In this document: piece by piece, positions 27,303 to 35,258 of the stretch
How the letters are laid out: each line of letters begins with the position of its first letter
Numbering within the stretch: position 1 is the first letter of the stretch
Origin: a virus
Virus record (IMG/VR): IMGVR_UViG_3300022833_000412
Coordinates: 1 to 61,215 of that record
Direction: 5' to 3' (one strand)
Length of the DNA stretch: 61,215 bases
Made by a program: the position numbers and the translations under genes
The notes under the pieces: generated by a model
The model's input: only the letters and a program-made list of their open reading frames with translations
Database searches by the model: none
What the model was told of the DNA's origin: nothing

Positions 27303-27743
27303 ATGACAACAGTAACAGTATTAGTAATAGTAATAGGAATCCTCTTCATAGCAATGTCTTACCTAAGGGTCACCCTATTAGCAGCACAAGCCCACATAAC
27401 AACACAAGCTGCGAAGTTTGACAGTGAGAGAGAAGGTATTATAAGAAAAGCAAAGTTTAGATCATCCTCAGTAAACTGGGGTCTTGCTATAGAAAACTTC
27501 GCTCCTTTTATAGATAAGTTTCCACTTCCACCAGAAGACGTCACTTTCTTAGGCAAGCCGATAGACTTCGTAGGTTACAAAGACACAGGATCTCCTACAA
27601 AATGCTCAGTCCATTTTATAGAAGTTAAGAGTGGTAAAGCTTTTCTATCAACAAAGCAGAAAAATATTAAAAAAGCTATAGCTGCCGGAAGAGTCCACTG
27701 GCATGAAGTCAGAGTAGCAGCAAACACTAAACAAGAAGATTAA
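27303..27743 (+). CDS. Membrane-anchored Holliday-junction-resolvase-like nuclease
   Basis: 146 residues. A hydrophobic N-terminal helix (residues about 3-22) is followed by a domain resembling the Endonuc_Holl family (archaeal-type resolvase-related): KFRSSSVNWGLAIENFAPFIDKFPLPPEDVTFLGKPIDFVGY, then VHFIEVKSGKAFLSTKQKNIKKAIAAGRVHWHEV. The D...ExK pair (PIDF, FIEVKSG) is the expected PD-(D/E)xK metal site. In a recombining phage it could trim or resolve branched DNA at the membrane; the anchor is unusual for a resolvase and may indicate another substrate, for example host DNA. Confidence 0.66.
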   Translation: MTTVTVLVIVIGILFIAMSYLRVTLLAAQAHITTQAAKFDSEREGIIRKAKFRSSSVNWGLAIENFAPFIDKFPLPPEDVTFLGKPIDFVGYKDTGSPTKCSVHFIEVKSGKAFLSTKQKNIKKAIAAGRVHWHEVRVAANTKQED

Positions 27744-27746
27744 ATA

Positions 27747-27971
27747 ATGGTACTGAGAAAACAAAGTATTCGTAGAATTGAAGAAGTAACGTTAAACGGA
27801 AAACTTACAACAAAGGAAGAGTTGGTAGGATTAAGTTATAACTGGGCTGAGAAGGAAATAATTCTCTTTAAGAAAGTACTTTCCCAAGGAGGTGCCTGTA
27901 GAATAAGAGAAGACACCCTTAGAGTGAATAAAGAAGAAACACAGAGACCAGTCAGTGACAAAACAGCTTAG
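27747..27971 (+). CDS. Small hypothetical protein
   Basis: 74 residues, basic, starts MVLRKQSIRRIEEVTLNGKLTTKEELVGLSYNWAEKEI. Begins 4 nt after the nuclease stop, likely same operon. Unrecognised. Confidence 0.6.
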   Translation: MVLRKQSIRRIEEVTLNGKLTTKEELVGLSYNWAEKEIILFKKVLSQGGACRIREDTLRVNKEETQRPVSDKTA

Positions 27972-27980
27972 TCTTAATAG

Positions 27981-28011
27981 TTGCTTAAAAGAGATATTAA
28001 ACTTATATTAA
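27981..28011 (+). promoter_or_regulatory. Early-type promoter TTG-N20-TATATTAA
   Basis: TTG 27981, 20-nt spacer, TATATTAA at 28004, ATG 28016. Starts the unit that includes queC. Confidence 0.65.
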
Positions 28012-28015
28012 TGTT

Positions 28016-28240
28016 ATGAATATACAAGAACTATACAACACCTTAACCTACGCCGATATGGAAGAGTTACTAACTATCTTAGAAAGGGAAGGGCATATTT
28101 TAGAAGCAGTACACTTAAAAAACCGCCCTAACATATACGATGAAGAGTGGGACAACGTACTAAGTAAACTAGCTCAAGTAAGACTACAGCTTTTAAAGGA
28201 AGATGAAGAATGGGTTAAAACTTTAGCGTTAAAATATTAA
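28016..28240 (+). CDS. Small acidic hypothetical protein
   Basis: 74 residues, helical and acidic (MNIQELYNTLTYADMEELLTILEREGHILEAVHLKNRPNIYDEEWD). Start at 28016 chosen because it is in frame and 4 nt after the promoter box; another ATG at 28011 is in a different frame. Unrecognised; precedes queC by 33 nt. Confidence 0.6.
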   Translation: MNIQELYNTLTYADMEELLTILEREGHILEAVHLKNRPNIYDEEWDNVLSKLAQVRLQLLKEDEEWVKTLALKY

Positions 28241-28273
28241 AAAAGTAAAAGTAAAAGTTATAAGTTAAGAAGT

Positions 28274-29095
28274 ATGAATAAAGAAAAGAAAAACGCAGTA
28301 GTATCCCTCTCAGGAGGAATGGATTCAAGCACTCTATTACTAAAGTGCTTAAAAGAGTACAACACTGTCACCGGTATTTCATTTGATTACGGTCAGAAAC
28401 ATAGAGTAGAGTTAGAAAGAGCTCAACAACTAGTAGACTATTTAAGTTCCAAAGGACATAAAGTAACATATAGGCAGATACAACTAAACGGACTAGCAGA
28501 CTTATTAGAATCAGCTCTAGTAGAAGGAGGAGAAGATGTACCAGAAGGTTATTATGCTGAGGAGAATCAAAAAGCAACGGTTGTACCTAATAGAAATAAA
28601 ATATTCGCTTCAATTACTCAAGCAGTAGCTTTATCAATCGCTAACCGAACCCAAGAGAGTACAGATATAGCTTTAGGAATACATTCAGGAGATCATGAAA
28701 TATACCCAGACTGTAGACAGGAGTTTAGAGATGCAGACGATGCTGCTTTTAGAGAAGGTAACTGGGATGCAGAAAAAGTAAATTACTTTACACCATACTT
28801 AGAGGGAGATAAATTTACTATACTTCAAGACGGAGAAAAACTATGTAAAAGCTTAGGTCTTGACTTTGACGAGGTTTATAAAAGAACAAATACGTCTTAT
28901 AAGCCATACCCATCAGGAAATAGTGATATATACTCTGCTAGCTCTATTGAACGTATCGAAGCATTTATAAAACTAGGAAGACCTGATCCAATCCAGTATG
29001 AAGACGGAACCGGACTTGTAACCTGGGAATACGCTAAATACCAAGCACAGAAGACAATTGTTGCTTACTTTAAAACAGAAAAACAAAAACTATAA
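28274..29095 (+). CDS. queC: QueC: preQ0 synthase (variant without zinc cysteines)
   Basis: 273 residues. ATP-dependent conversion of 7-carboxy-7-deazaguanine (CDG) to preQ0 using ammonia. The PP-loop is SLSGGMDSSTLLLK at about 11-24; FDYGQKHRVELERA, VVPNRNKIFASI, ALGIHSGDHEIYPDCRQEF and TPYLEGDKFTILQDG follow as in QueC. The usual C-terminal zinc site (SCY plus CGxCxxC) is missing: that region reads NTSYKPYPSGNSDIYSASS. I believe a QueC branch of this kind exists in Bacteroidota, so it may be a normal variant rather than a broken enzyme. Followed directly by a small membrane protein gene. Confidence 0.85.
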   Translation: MNKEKKNAVVSLSGGMDSSTLLLKCLKEYNTVTGISFDYGQKHRVELERAQQLVDYLSSKGHKVTYRQIQLNGLADLLESALVEGGEDVPEGYYAEENQKATVVPNRNKIFASITQAVALSIANRTQESTDIALGIHSGDHEIYPDCRQEFRDADDAAFREGNWDAEKVNYFTPYLEGDKFTILQDGEKLCKSLGLDFDEVYKRTNTSYKPYPSGNSDIYSASSIERIEAFIKLGRPDPIQYEDGTGLVTWEYAKYQAQKTIVAYFKTEKQKL

Positions 29096-29096
29096 T

Positions 29097-29366
29097 ATGA
29101 GCGAAAGAGAAATAATGAGTAGTAAAGAGTATAGTAGAACATCCAGAAAGTCAGATCTTGGAGTTAACACATACAAATACCATAGTACAGGACGTACAAG
29201 ACCTATTGCTACATTAACCCCCCATCCTAAAAAACACCAAATCATATCCTTTATTAAATCAGGGATTCGAATAATAGGGTACGGTTTTTTAGTAGTAGAT
29301 CCAGTAACAGCAATAGTTATACTAGTAGCAAGTGAAGTAGTAGGTATAATAGAGGAAATGGTTTAA
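29097..29366 (+). CDS. Small membrane protein
   Basis: 89 residues from ATG 29097, one base after the queC stop; an upstream in-frame ATG at 29058 would overlap queC. A hydrophilic Ser/Arg/Lys-rich N-terminal half is followed by a hydrophobic segment (IIGYGFLVVDPVTAIVILVASEVVGII). Unrecognised. Confidence 0.62.
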   Translation: MSEREIMSSKEYSRTSRKSDLGVNTYKYHSTGRTRPIATLTPHPKKHQIISFIKSGIRIIGYGFLVVDPVTAIVILVASEVVGIIEEMV

Positions 29367-29369
29367 GTT

Positions 29370-29621
29370 ATGAGTGAATTAATTTATATAAGCGCAGAAT
29401 GGTGTCAACCTTGTAAATCCTTTAGTCCAATTATAAGCAAAGTACAAGGTGTTGGAATACCCGTAACTAAGTTAGATGCAGATAGGGATAAGCAGGAATT
29501 AGTAAAGTACGGAGTTAAAACAGTACCTACACTACTAAAAATGAACTCTTCTGGTACAATCGTAGGAAAACTTACTGGGTTGAAGACATTTCAAGAAGTT
29601 GTTAACTTCTACAACCAGTAA
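29370..29621 (+). CDS. Thioredoxin-like protein
   Basis: 83 residues; dithiol redox carrier. Active site AEWCQPCKSF at about 9-18 and the cis-proline in KTVPTLL near 53-55. Short compared with ~105-residue thioredoxin, closer to phage glutaredoxin/thioredoxin types. It could supply electrons to the class II ribonucleotide reductase or to other thiol enzymes. Begins 3 nt after the previous stop. Confidence 0.8.
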   Translation: MSELIYISAEWCQPCKSFSPIISKVQGVGIPVTKLDADRDKQELVKYGVKTVPTLLKMNSSGTIVGKLTGLKTFQEVVNFYNQ

Positions 29622-29628
29622 GTAAACG

Positions 29629-29793
29629 GTGGGAGATTGTAAAACAACAGAACAGGAAGACGACCTTGCCAAGGATAGTAAATGGAAAATGTCAGAACCT
29701 AAACAAGGCTTTACAGAAGAAGACGAAAAAATCCTATCTAAGATGATGCAAAACATGTCACTCGAGAGTTTAAAGAAAAGTAAAACAAAATAA
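29629..29793 (+). CDS. Possible small protein with GTG start
   Basis: 54 codons from GTG 29629: MGDCKTTEQEDDLAKDSKWK, then a helical acidic/basic tail rich in Met and Lys. It fills the space between thioredoxin and queE, and an internal ATG at 29689 is an alternative. No similarity recognised; coding is inferred from the open frame and neighbour spacing only. Confidence 0.35.
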   Translation: MGDCKTTEQEDDLAKDSKWKMSEPKQGFTEEDEKILSKMMQNMSLESLKKSKTK

Positions 29794-29806
29794 AATACTT
29801 TAAAAG

Positions 29807-29837
29807 TAGTATAGTAAGTAAGAAGGTTGTATATTAA
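29807..29837 (+). promoter_or_regulatory. Early-type promoter, TAG variant
   Basis: TAG at 29807 exactly 20 nt before TATATTAA (29830). The same TAG variant occurs at 31223, 51032 and 51752. ATG of queE at 29851. Confidence 0.5.
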
Positions 29838-29850
29838 AGAAAAATAAAAA

Positions 29851-30687
29851 ATGAAGATAAATTTAGTAGAAAACGGGATCTTCCCGATTAAAGGTCAACT
29901 TGCAAAGGACTCTACTGGTTACTCTGTACCGGGAACTTTTCAAGGCGAAGGAAAACTTACAGGAACTCCTTGCTTGTTTGTAAGAACCTCAGGATGTAAC
30001 TTAAGATGTTCATGGGTTGGGGTAGATGGAAACGGATCCCCTTGTGATACCCCGTACTCTTCCCACAATCCAGAAAAAAATAAGATAGAAGTCGATGAAA
30101 TAGTTAGAATCGTATCTGAGAATACTTTAGATCAAGGTATTAAGTATGTTGTAGTTAGTGGAGGAGAGCCGACAATACAGCATAAAGGATTAGCAGAACT
30201 CTTACAGAAGTTTAAAGAGATAGGGTTACATACAACTATAGAAACCAACGCTACCATATACACAGACGAAGTAGCTAAATACACTGACTTAGTCTCAATG
30301 TCCCCTAAACTTTCAACCTCTACTCCGTGGATAAAGAACTTAAAGAATACTGGTATTGAGTATAGTTTAAAATGGGCAGACAAACATGAGCTAACTAGAA
30401 TTAATATAGAAGCAATGCAAAGCTTTATTAACGGCAGGAAACTATTTAATAATGACTTTCAGTTAAAATTCGTAGTATTAGAAGACGATGATATTGTAGA
30501 GATTGAAGAAATACTTGAACAATTAACAGGATGGGAACCTTCAGACGTATGTTTAATGCCAGAAGGAGTTGACGTAGATGCATTAAACAGTAGAACTAGA
30601 TGGGCTAGTGAAGAAGCACTTAAGAGAGGTTGGAGATTCACTCCAAGATTACATATTATGATGTTCGGTAAAAACAGAATGGTATAA
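29851..30687 (+). CDS. queE: QueE: radical-SAM CDG synthase with cluster-motif insertion
   Basis: 278 residues. Converts 6-carboxy-tetrahydropterin to 7-carboxy-7-deazaguanine with S-adenosylmethionine. The radical-SAM cluster motif, normally CX3CX2C, is CNLRCSWVGVDGNGSPCD, i.e. CX3CX11C, with nine residues inserted before the third Cys; the DTPYSS that follows is conserved. GTFQGEG and VVSGGEPTIQHKGL (substrate and SAM contacts) and a C-terminal VCLMPEGVD segment are present. Placed between thioredoxin and HPRT genes. Family assignment is solid. Confidence 0.86.
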   Translation: MKINLVENGIFPIKGQLAKDSTGYSVPGTFQGEGKLTGTPCLFVRTSGCNLRCSWVGVDGNGSPCDTPYSSHNPEKNKIEVDEIVRIVSENTLDQGIKYVVVSGGEPTIQHKGLAELLQKFKEIGLHTTIETNATIYTDEVAKYTDLVSMSPKLSTSTPWIKNLKNTGIEYSLKWADKHELTRINIEAMQSFINGRKLFNNDFQLKFVVLEDDDIVEIEEILEQLTGWEPSDVCLMPEGVDVDALNSRTRWASEEALKRGWRFTPRLHIMMFGKNRMV

Positions 30688-30690
30688 CAG

Positions 30691-31221
30691 ATGCAAGAAC
30701 TAATTAATCGCAAAGCTATAGAAATTAAGACCAAGATACTAGCTAAGCAGATAGCAGACGAACATAGAGGAGATAAAACACCAGTCGTAATGGTAGGTTT
30801 ACTTAACGGCTGCTTTATGTTCTACTCAGAACTTGTACGCGCATTAGACGTTGATATTGAATGCGACTTTATGAGAGTTAAATCTTATATAAGTAAACGG
30901 AAACAAGGAGATATCCAAATTACGAAAGACTTGGAAACTGCAGTAAAAGGTAAACATATCTACCTTGTAGATGATATATACGATACAGGGAATACTATGA
31001 AAGCAGTATCAGAATACCTACAAGTTAAGAAGCCAGCATCTATAAACATTGTGACTTTAGTTAAGAGGCTAGAAAATGAATGGGACCCCTACGATGACGA
31101 AGTACCTACTATTAGACACTTCACTTGGGGATTTACTATTAAAGATGAGTGGATTGTAGGAATGGGATGCGACGACGAACACGGACATAATAGAAACCTA
31201 CCTTCTATATTTTCACTCTAA
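30691..31221 (+). CDS. Hypoxanthine/guanine phosphoribosyltransferase-like
   Basis: 176 residues; joins a purine base to PRPP. The PRPP-binding motif HIYLVDDIYDTGNTMKAV lies at about 89-106, and the flexible-loop region MRVKSYISKRKQGDIQI at about 62-78 fits HPRT. Starts 3 nt after queE. It could boost purine nucleotide supply, including the GTP that feeds the deazaguanine pathway, though substrate preference cannot be read from sequence. Confidence 0.8.
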   Translation: MQELINRKAIEIKTKILAKQIADEHRGDKTPVVMVGLLNGCFMFYSELVRALDVDIECDFMRVKSYISKRKQGDIQITKDLETAVKGKHIYLVDDIYDTGNTMKAVSEYLQVKKPASINIVTLVKRLENEWDPYDDEVPTIRHFTWGFTIKDEWIVGMGCDDEHGHNRNLPSIFSL

Positions 31222-31222
31222 G

Positions 31223-31253
31223 TAGGAGAACATATAACTTTATACTATATTAT
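31223..31253 (+). promoter_or_regulatory. Early-type promoter, TAG variant
   Basis: TAG 31223, 20 nt, TATATTAT at 31246; ATG 31258 is 4 nt after the box. Confidence 0.45.
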
Positions 31254-31257
31254 ACGT

Positions 31258-31767
31258 ATGATACTAAACAGCAGAGATATTCTAGAGAGAGGAATAATTA
31301 TTCCTTCAGAACACTCGAAGGAAGCACAGGTAGGAATCGACCTTAGCCTAGGAAAGGTTGAAAAGATTACAGGAGGTTCAGTAGTCTACAAAGAGACGAC
31401 AATAATAAATCCCGACTTTTTCGTAGACGTAGAAACTTCACGAGTAGATGGAAGAGACTGCTGGATACTAGAACCAGGAACGTATGCTTTATCCTTTAAC
31501 GAAGGTTGCTCTATACCGAGTAATTGCACCGGACTTATGCTACATAGAAGTTCTCTATATAGAACAGGTACACAGATAGTATCACCTGTATGGGATCCTG
31601 GTTACCGAACAGAGAAAATGGGTACAGTTATGATAGTGACAGTAAAGCTTATTGTAGAGCGAAACGCTAGAGTTTGTCAGATAATCTTCCACGAGAATAA
31701 CGAAGTAGATAAACTATACGACGGACAGTTTCAAGGAGGTACAACAGGGTTTGAAAAAGCGTCTTAA
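31258..31767 (+). CDS. dUTPase / dCTP deaminase-like protein
   Basis: 169 residues with the trimeric dUTPase/Dcd fold: GIDLSLG near 24-30, CTGLMLHRSSLYRTGTQIVSPVWDPGYRTEKMG at about 93-121 (the motif region around the nucleotide site), and a C-terminal QGGTTGFEKAS resembling motif 5. It would remove dUTP or deaminate dCTP. Which reaction is favoured is not clear from motifs alone. Nucleotide-metabolism neighbours (HPRT, PolA) agree. Confidence 0.75.
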   Translation: MILNSRDILERGIIIPSEHSKEAQVGIDLSLGKVEKITGGSVVYKETTIINPDFFVDVETSRVDGRDCWILEPGTYALSFNEGCSIPSNCTGLMLHRSSLYRTGTQIVSPVWDPGYRTEKMGTVMIVTVKLIVERNARVCQIIFHENNEVDKLYDGQFQGGTTGFEKAS

Positions 31768-31772
31768 CTGCC

Positions 31773-31782
31773 TATTTATAAC
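31773..31782 (+). promoter_or_regulatory. Late-type promoter motif
   Basis: TATTTATAAC, 17 nt before ATG 31800; late class in the middle of nucleotide-metabolism genes. Confidence 0.45.
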
Positions 31783-31799
31783 ATATATACTAAACTAAA

Positions 31800-32204
31800 A
31801 TGAAAAGAACAGAACTTAGAGAACTGATAAAACAGAACCTACTTGAGATGAAAAACTCAGAAAGTAAGCGAACTCTTAATGAATCAACAGCAGGAGACCT
31901 AGACGATTTATTTAGTGCTCTAGGTTATAGCGGAGGATTTGATGAGTTTATAGAAGATAATCCAGGCTGTACAGAAGTAATGGTACAATGGATAGCAGAA
32001 GTACCAAACTTCCGAGAGAAACTATCTGACGAATTTAGTCGTGAGGAACTAGGAGATATGGGATTAGAAGGGTTAGGTATACGTGGATACGACGAAGAAG
32101 ATGACTTAGAAGAAGCTACCCATAAAAAAACAATGAAGGAAGATACTATGACAGAAGCAGTTAAAAAAGCTGATGCAATAGTAGCACGTTACATTCAAAA
32201 ATAG
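31800..32204 (+). CDS. Acidic protein, candidate virion/prohead component
   Basis: 134 residues, acidic, starting with an amphipathic basic helix MKRTELRELIKQNLLEMKNS, then FDEFIEDNPGCTEVMVQWIAEV and a C-terminal TEAVKKADAIVARYIQK. It has a late-type motif although its neighbours are early-type, and a terminator follows. By analogy with the two FNLRKYLxEG proteins I suspect a prohead or internal virion protein. No family recognised. Confidence 0.6.
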   Translation: MKRTELRELIKQNLLEMKNSESKRTLNESTAGDLDDLFSALGYSGGFDEFIEDNPGCTEVMVQWIAEVPNFREKLSDEFSREELGDMGLEGLGIRGYDEEDDLEEATHKKTMKEDTMTEAVKKADAIVARYIQK

Positions 32205-32226
32205 AACACTACTAATACCCTAAATT

Positions 32227-32261
32227 AAGCTTGCTTTGGCAGGCTTTTTTTATTATATTTA
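32227..32261 (+). terminator. Terminator fused to promoter (before PolA)
   Basis: Stem AAGCTTGC / GCAGGCTT with TTTG loop, then a seven-T run beginning inside the stem end (32227-32251). TTG 32231-32233 in the left arm is exactly 20 nt before TATATTTA (32254-32261); ATG 32267. Confidence 0.8.
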
Positions 32262-32266
32262 AGTTA

Positions 32267-34606
32267 ATGGAAAAGGTTATACAAAAAGAATACGTTAATG
32301 TCAGGACAAGAGAGGAACTACTAGTACTCTGGAAGGAACTAGAAAGTCATGATAAGATTGCAATAGATACTGAGACTACCTCACTAAACACTCGGAAGGG
32401 TAAGATAATAGGTGTTTCCTTCTCTACAGAAGAAGGTAACGGTTGGTATATACCTTCTAGGATATGGAATAAAGAGACGGAGACGTTAGATGAGGTATTT
32501 ATAGATGGAGTAGGTGTAGACAGTATAATGGTTAAGTTATTAAAGACTTTAATAGGTAAGAAGTTAATCGGACACAATCTTGCATTCGATTGTAAATTTA
32601 TCATGTATTTCTACGGTGTCAACTTGATCCCGGACATATGGGTAGATACAGCACTGCTAGTACATACGGTAAAGGAAGAAGGTGCTTTCGGATACGGAAA
32701 TCCTTTCGGACTAAAGTCAATAGCAATTATGATTCAAGACGAAATCGGATTAGATGTAAAAGAATCAGCAAACCAAGAGCAATTAGAACTTAAAGCTTCC
32801 ATTAAGGAGAACGGAGGAGTAACTACAAGAGTATTATACGAAATCTACAAAGCCGACATAGATATACTATCAAAGTATGCAGCTGCGGATACAGATCTAA
32901 CTTTAAGGATATGTAATCACTTCTTAAAAGTATTAGAAAAGGAAGGACTCGAGAAACTATTCTTTGAAGATGAGGTAATGCCCCTGTATAGAGAAGTTAC
33001 TATACCTATGGAGATAGAAGGTATTGCTCTAGATATACCACTTATAGAAGAAACCAGAGAAGCCATTGTAAAAGACCAAGCTAATTTTAAAGACTCAGTA
33101 ATGACAGAGTTATTAAAGTTAAGCGAAGTAAAGAGTTGGATAATGGACTCGGCCTTAAAAGCATTCCCACCCTCTCCAAAAGGTAAATGGGCATCTACCC
33201 TAGTAGATTTATATGGACTCCCGATGCCTAAAACAGCAAGAGGTTATTCACTTAAGCAATCTAACGTCGAAGCGCTTGATGACCATCCAGTAAGAGAGTA
33301 CCTACTTAGTGGAGAACTTAACCACCTCAAAGAAGAAGTAGTACTTAGAGTTTCAATGAAGCTTTGGAAAGATGCTAACGACGGAGTATTAATCAATATA
33401 CAGTCTAAGAAGCAGTTAGCAGAGATAACATTTAATTACCTAAAAGAGAAACCTCTATCAAAAACTGCAAAGGGTCAACCTCAATTTGACGACGATACTA
33501 TTCAAGCACTTTCCGGAAAGTACGAATGGTTGCAGAACCTACGTCTATACAACAAACTACTTAAGATAAAATCAACCTACATAGACAGGTTTTATACCGC
33601 AGCAGAAGATGGAAGATTTTACCCCTACTTTAAACAGAACGGAACTGTATCCGGGAGATACGGATCAGACCTTCAACAACTACCAAAACCTAAAGAAGAA
33701 GGAGAAGCAGATCCAATAATTGTAAAGTATACAAATACGATTAGAGCCTTCTTTATATCAGATCCTGAACATGTATTTATCGATAGCGATTATACTTCTT
33801 TAGAGCCTCACTTATTCGCTTCAGTATCAGATGACAAAGCGTTACAAGAGATCTTTAACAAGGAACATGATTTCTACTCTACCGTAGCAATACGAACCGA
33901 GAAGTTAAACGATCAGACAACTAAATACCCTAACGGAGTATCTGCTGATACTAAAGCACCTAACTACCTTAAGAAAATAGACGCACCTAAGAGAAATACA
34001 GCTAAAGGGTATTCCTTAGGTATAGCGTACGGAATGTCTGCTTTTGCTTTATCAATGTCTCTAGGAGTATCTAAAGAAGAAGGTAAACGTTTACACCAAG
34101 GTTATCTAGACGGTTTCCCCGGAGTGGCTCAATGGATAATTAATTCGAGAGAATCTTTCAAGAGAGATGGTTTTATCAAAAACGAAGTAGGACGTATTAG
34201 ACACCTGGATAAAGGTAAAGCAGTCTACGATATATTTGGAGATTCTATTATGGACTGGAAAGTTCGAGGAGAGTTAGGGAGAGAGTACGGTAAAGACCAA
34301 GTACTTCAATGGTATAGAGATTATAAGAACGCATTAAACAGTTCGTTAAATTACCAACTACAAAGTATGGCTGCATCCGTAGTAAATAGAGCAGCTTTAG
34401 CTATAAATAGAAAATTTAAAGAGTTAGGAATAGGTGGAGTTGTAATAGCACAAATACATGACCAATTAGTAATAAAATGTCCAGCAGATAAAGCAGAAGA
34501 ATGTCTACCGTGGGTTCAAGACTTAATGGAAAATACTACGAAAATGAAAGGTGTAACATTAAAAGCACCTCCAGAAATAGGAAAGAACATGGCTGAAGCT
34601 CACTAG
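32267..34606 (+). CDS. DNA polymerase I-type replicative polymerase with 3'-5' exonuclease
   Basis: 779 residues from ATG 32267 (5 nt after the promoter box; an upstream TTG lies in the terminator). Proofreading exonuclease: AIDTETTSLNTRKG (about 32-45), LIGHNLAFDCKFI (about 101-113), YAAADTDLTLRIC (about 203-215). Polymerase: motif A HVFIDSDYTSLEPHLFA at about 500, motif B KRNTAKGYSLGIAYG at about 574, motif C QIHDQLVIK at about 731. Motif C has Gln where family A enzymes normally carry Glu (HDE). No 5'-3' exonuclease domain; that activity is the separate gene at 17527. Likely the main replicase. Confidence 0.87.
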   Translation: MEKVIQKEYVNVRTREELLVLWKELESHDKIAIDTETTSLNTRKGKIIGVSFSTEEGNGWYIPSRIWNKETETLDEVFIDGVGVDSIMVKLLKTLIGKKLIGHNLAFDCKFIMYFYGVNLIPDIWVDTALLVHTVKEEGAFGYGNPFGLKSIAIMIQDEIGLDVKESANQEQLELKASIKENGGVTTRVLYEIYKADIDILSKYAAADTDLTLRICNHFLKVLEKEGLEKLFFEDEVMPLYREVTIPMEIEGIALDIPLIEETREAIVKDQANFKDSVMTELLKLSEVKSWIMDSALKAFPPSPKGKWASTLVDLYGLPMPKTARGYSLKQSNVEALDDHPVREYLLSGELNHLKEEVVLRVSMKLWKDANDGVLINIQSKKQLAEITFNYLKEKPLSKTAKGQPQFDDDTIQALSGKYEWLQNLRLYNKLLKIKSTYIDRFYTAAEDGRFYPYFKQNGTVSGRYGSDLQQLPKPKEEGEADPIIVKYTNTIRAFFISDPEHVFIDSDYTSLEPHLFASVSDDKALQEIFNKEHDFYSTVAIRTEKLNDQTTKYPNGVSADTKAPNYLKKIDAPKRNTAKGYSLGIAYGMSAFALSMSLGVSKEEGKRLHQGYLDGFPGVAQWIINSRESFKRDGFIKNEVGRIRHLDKGKAVYDIFGDSIMDWKVRGELGREYGKDQVLQWYRDYKNALNSSLNYQLQSMAASVVNRAALAINRKFKELGIGGVVIAQIHDQLVIKCPADKAEECLPWVQDLMENTTKMKGVTLKAPPEIGKNMAEAH

Positions 34607-34637
34607 TAAATAAGTAGTTATACATTAAAGATTAAAG

Positions 34638-34668
34638 TTGTAAACCATTAAAAAAGAAACTATATTAA
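34638..34668 (+). promoter_or_regulatory. Early-type promoter TTG-N20-TATATTAA
   Basis: TTG 34638, 20 nt, TATATTAA at 34661; ATG 34675. Begins the chaperonin operon. Confidence 0.65.
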
Positions 34669-34674
34669 AGTTAT

Positions 34675-34959
34675 ATGAATAAGGAACAAACCACTAACAT
34701 GAAATTCTTAACTGATCCTAAGCTACATCCTTACAGCTTTCAAATGGATCAATACTGCTATGCAGTATATAAAGAAGTAAAAGCTAAAAAGTCAGGTAAT
34801 AGACGTATAATAACTCTAGGTTACACCACAGGGATAGAGAAAGGATTTCAGATGATTAAACACGACGCACTTAAAGATGAAGATTATAAAAGTCTACACG
34901 AGTATATAGATAAAATGTCAACAATTATAGATAACTTAAATTCAATACAATTAACATGA
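34675..34959 (+). CDS. Hypothetical protein before groES
   Basis: 94 residues, mixed (YSFQMDQYCYAVYKEVKAKKSGNRRIITLGYTTGIEKGFQMIKHDALKDEDYKSLHEYIDKM). Ends with an ATGA overlap into the GroES gene, so the two are translationally coupled. Unrecognised. Confidence 0.62.
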   Translation: MNKEQTTNMKFLTDPKLHPYSFQMDQYCYAVYKEVKAKKSGNRRIITLGYTTGIEKGFQMIKHDALKDEDYKSLHEYIDKMSTIIDNLNSIQLT

Positions 34960-35255
34960 AACTAAAAGCAGTTTACAATGCAGTTATCGTCAAACCTATA
35001 GAGCTAGGAGACGAGTATCACGGAAACATCATAGTACCGGACCTCGGCAGCGAGAAGAACAAGATGGGAGAAGTAACAAGTATAGGTCCAGGGCATAATA
35101 TGCCAGGCGTAGGTTTTATACCCACCCTGTTAAAAGAAGGGGATCAGGTAGTACTACCAGCAATGGGATTCACTAGGTTTGAATTCAAAGGAGAAGAGTA
35201 CTTCATAGGACCTGAGAACCAAATATTAGCACTATTAGAAAAAGAAGAAGAGTAA
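34956..35255 (+). CDS. groES: GroES-like co-chaperonin
   Basis: 99 residues; heptameric lid of the chaperonin chamber. It matches the GroES fold: AVYNAVIVKPIELGDEYHGNIIVPD, MGEVTSIGPGHN, then LKEGDQVVLPAMGFTRFEFKGEEYFIGPENQILALL. The mobile-loop segment (EYHGNIIVP) is short like GroES, unlike the extended T4 gp31 loop. It lies 3 nt before GroEL. Probably works with the phage GroEL, though it might also dock on host GroEL. Confidence 0.86.
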   Translation: MKLKAVYNAVIVKPIELGDEYHGNIIVPDLGSEKNKMGEVTSIGPGHNMPGVGFIPTLLKEGDQVVLPAMGFTRFEFKGEEYFIGPENQILALLEKEEE

Positions 35256-35258
35256 AAC

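Noticed and set aside
26020-29850. preQ1 riboswitch upstream of queF, queC or queE
   Set aside because: I looked for the short preQ1-I pseudoknot with its A-rich 3' segment; leaders are too short or do not fit.
32231-32266. N-terminal extension of PolA from TTG 32231
   Set aside because: It lies in a terminator hairpin and promoter; ATG 32267 follows the box.
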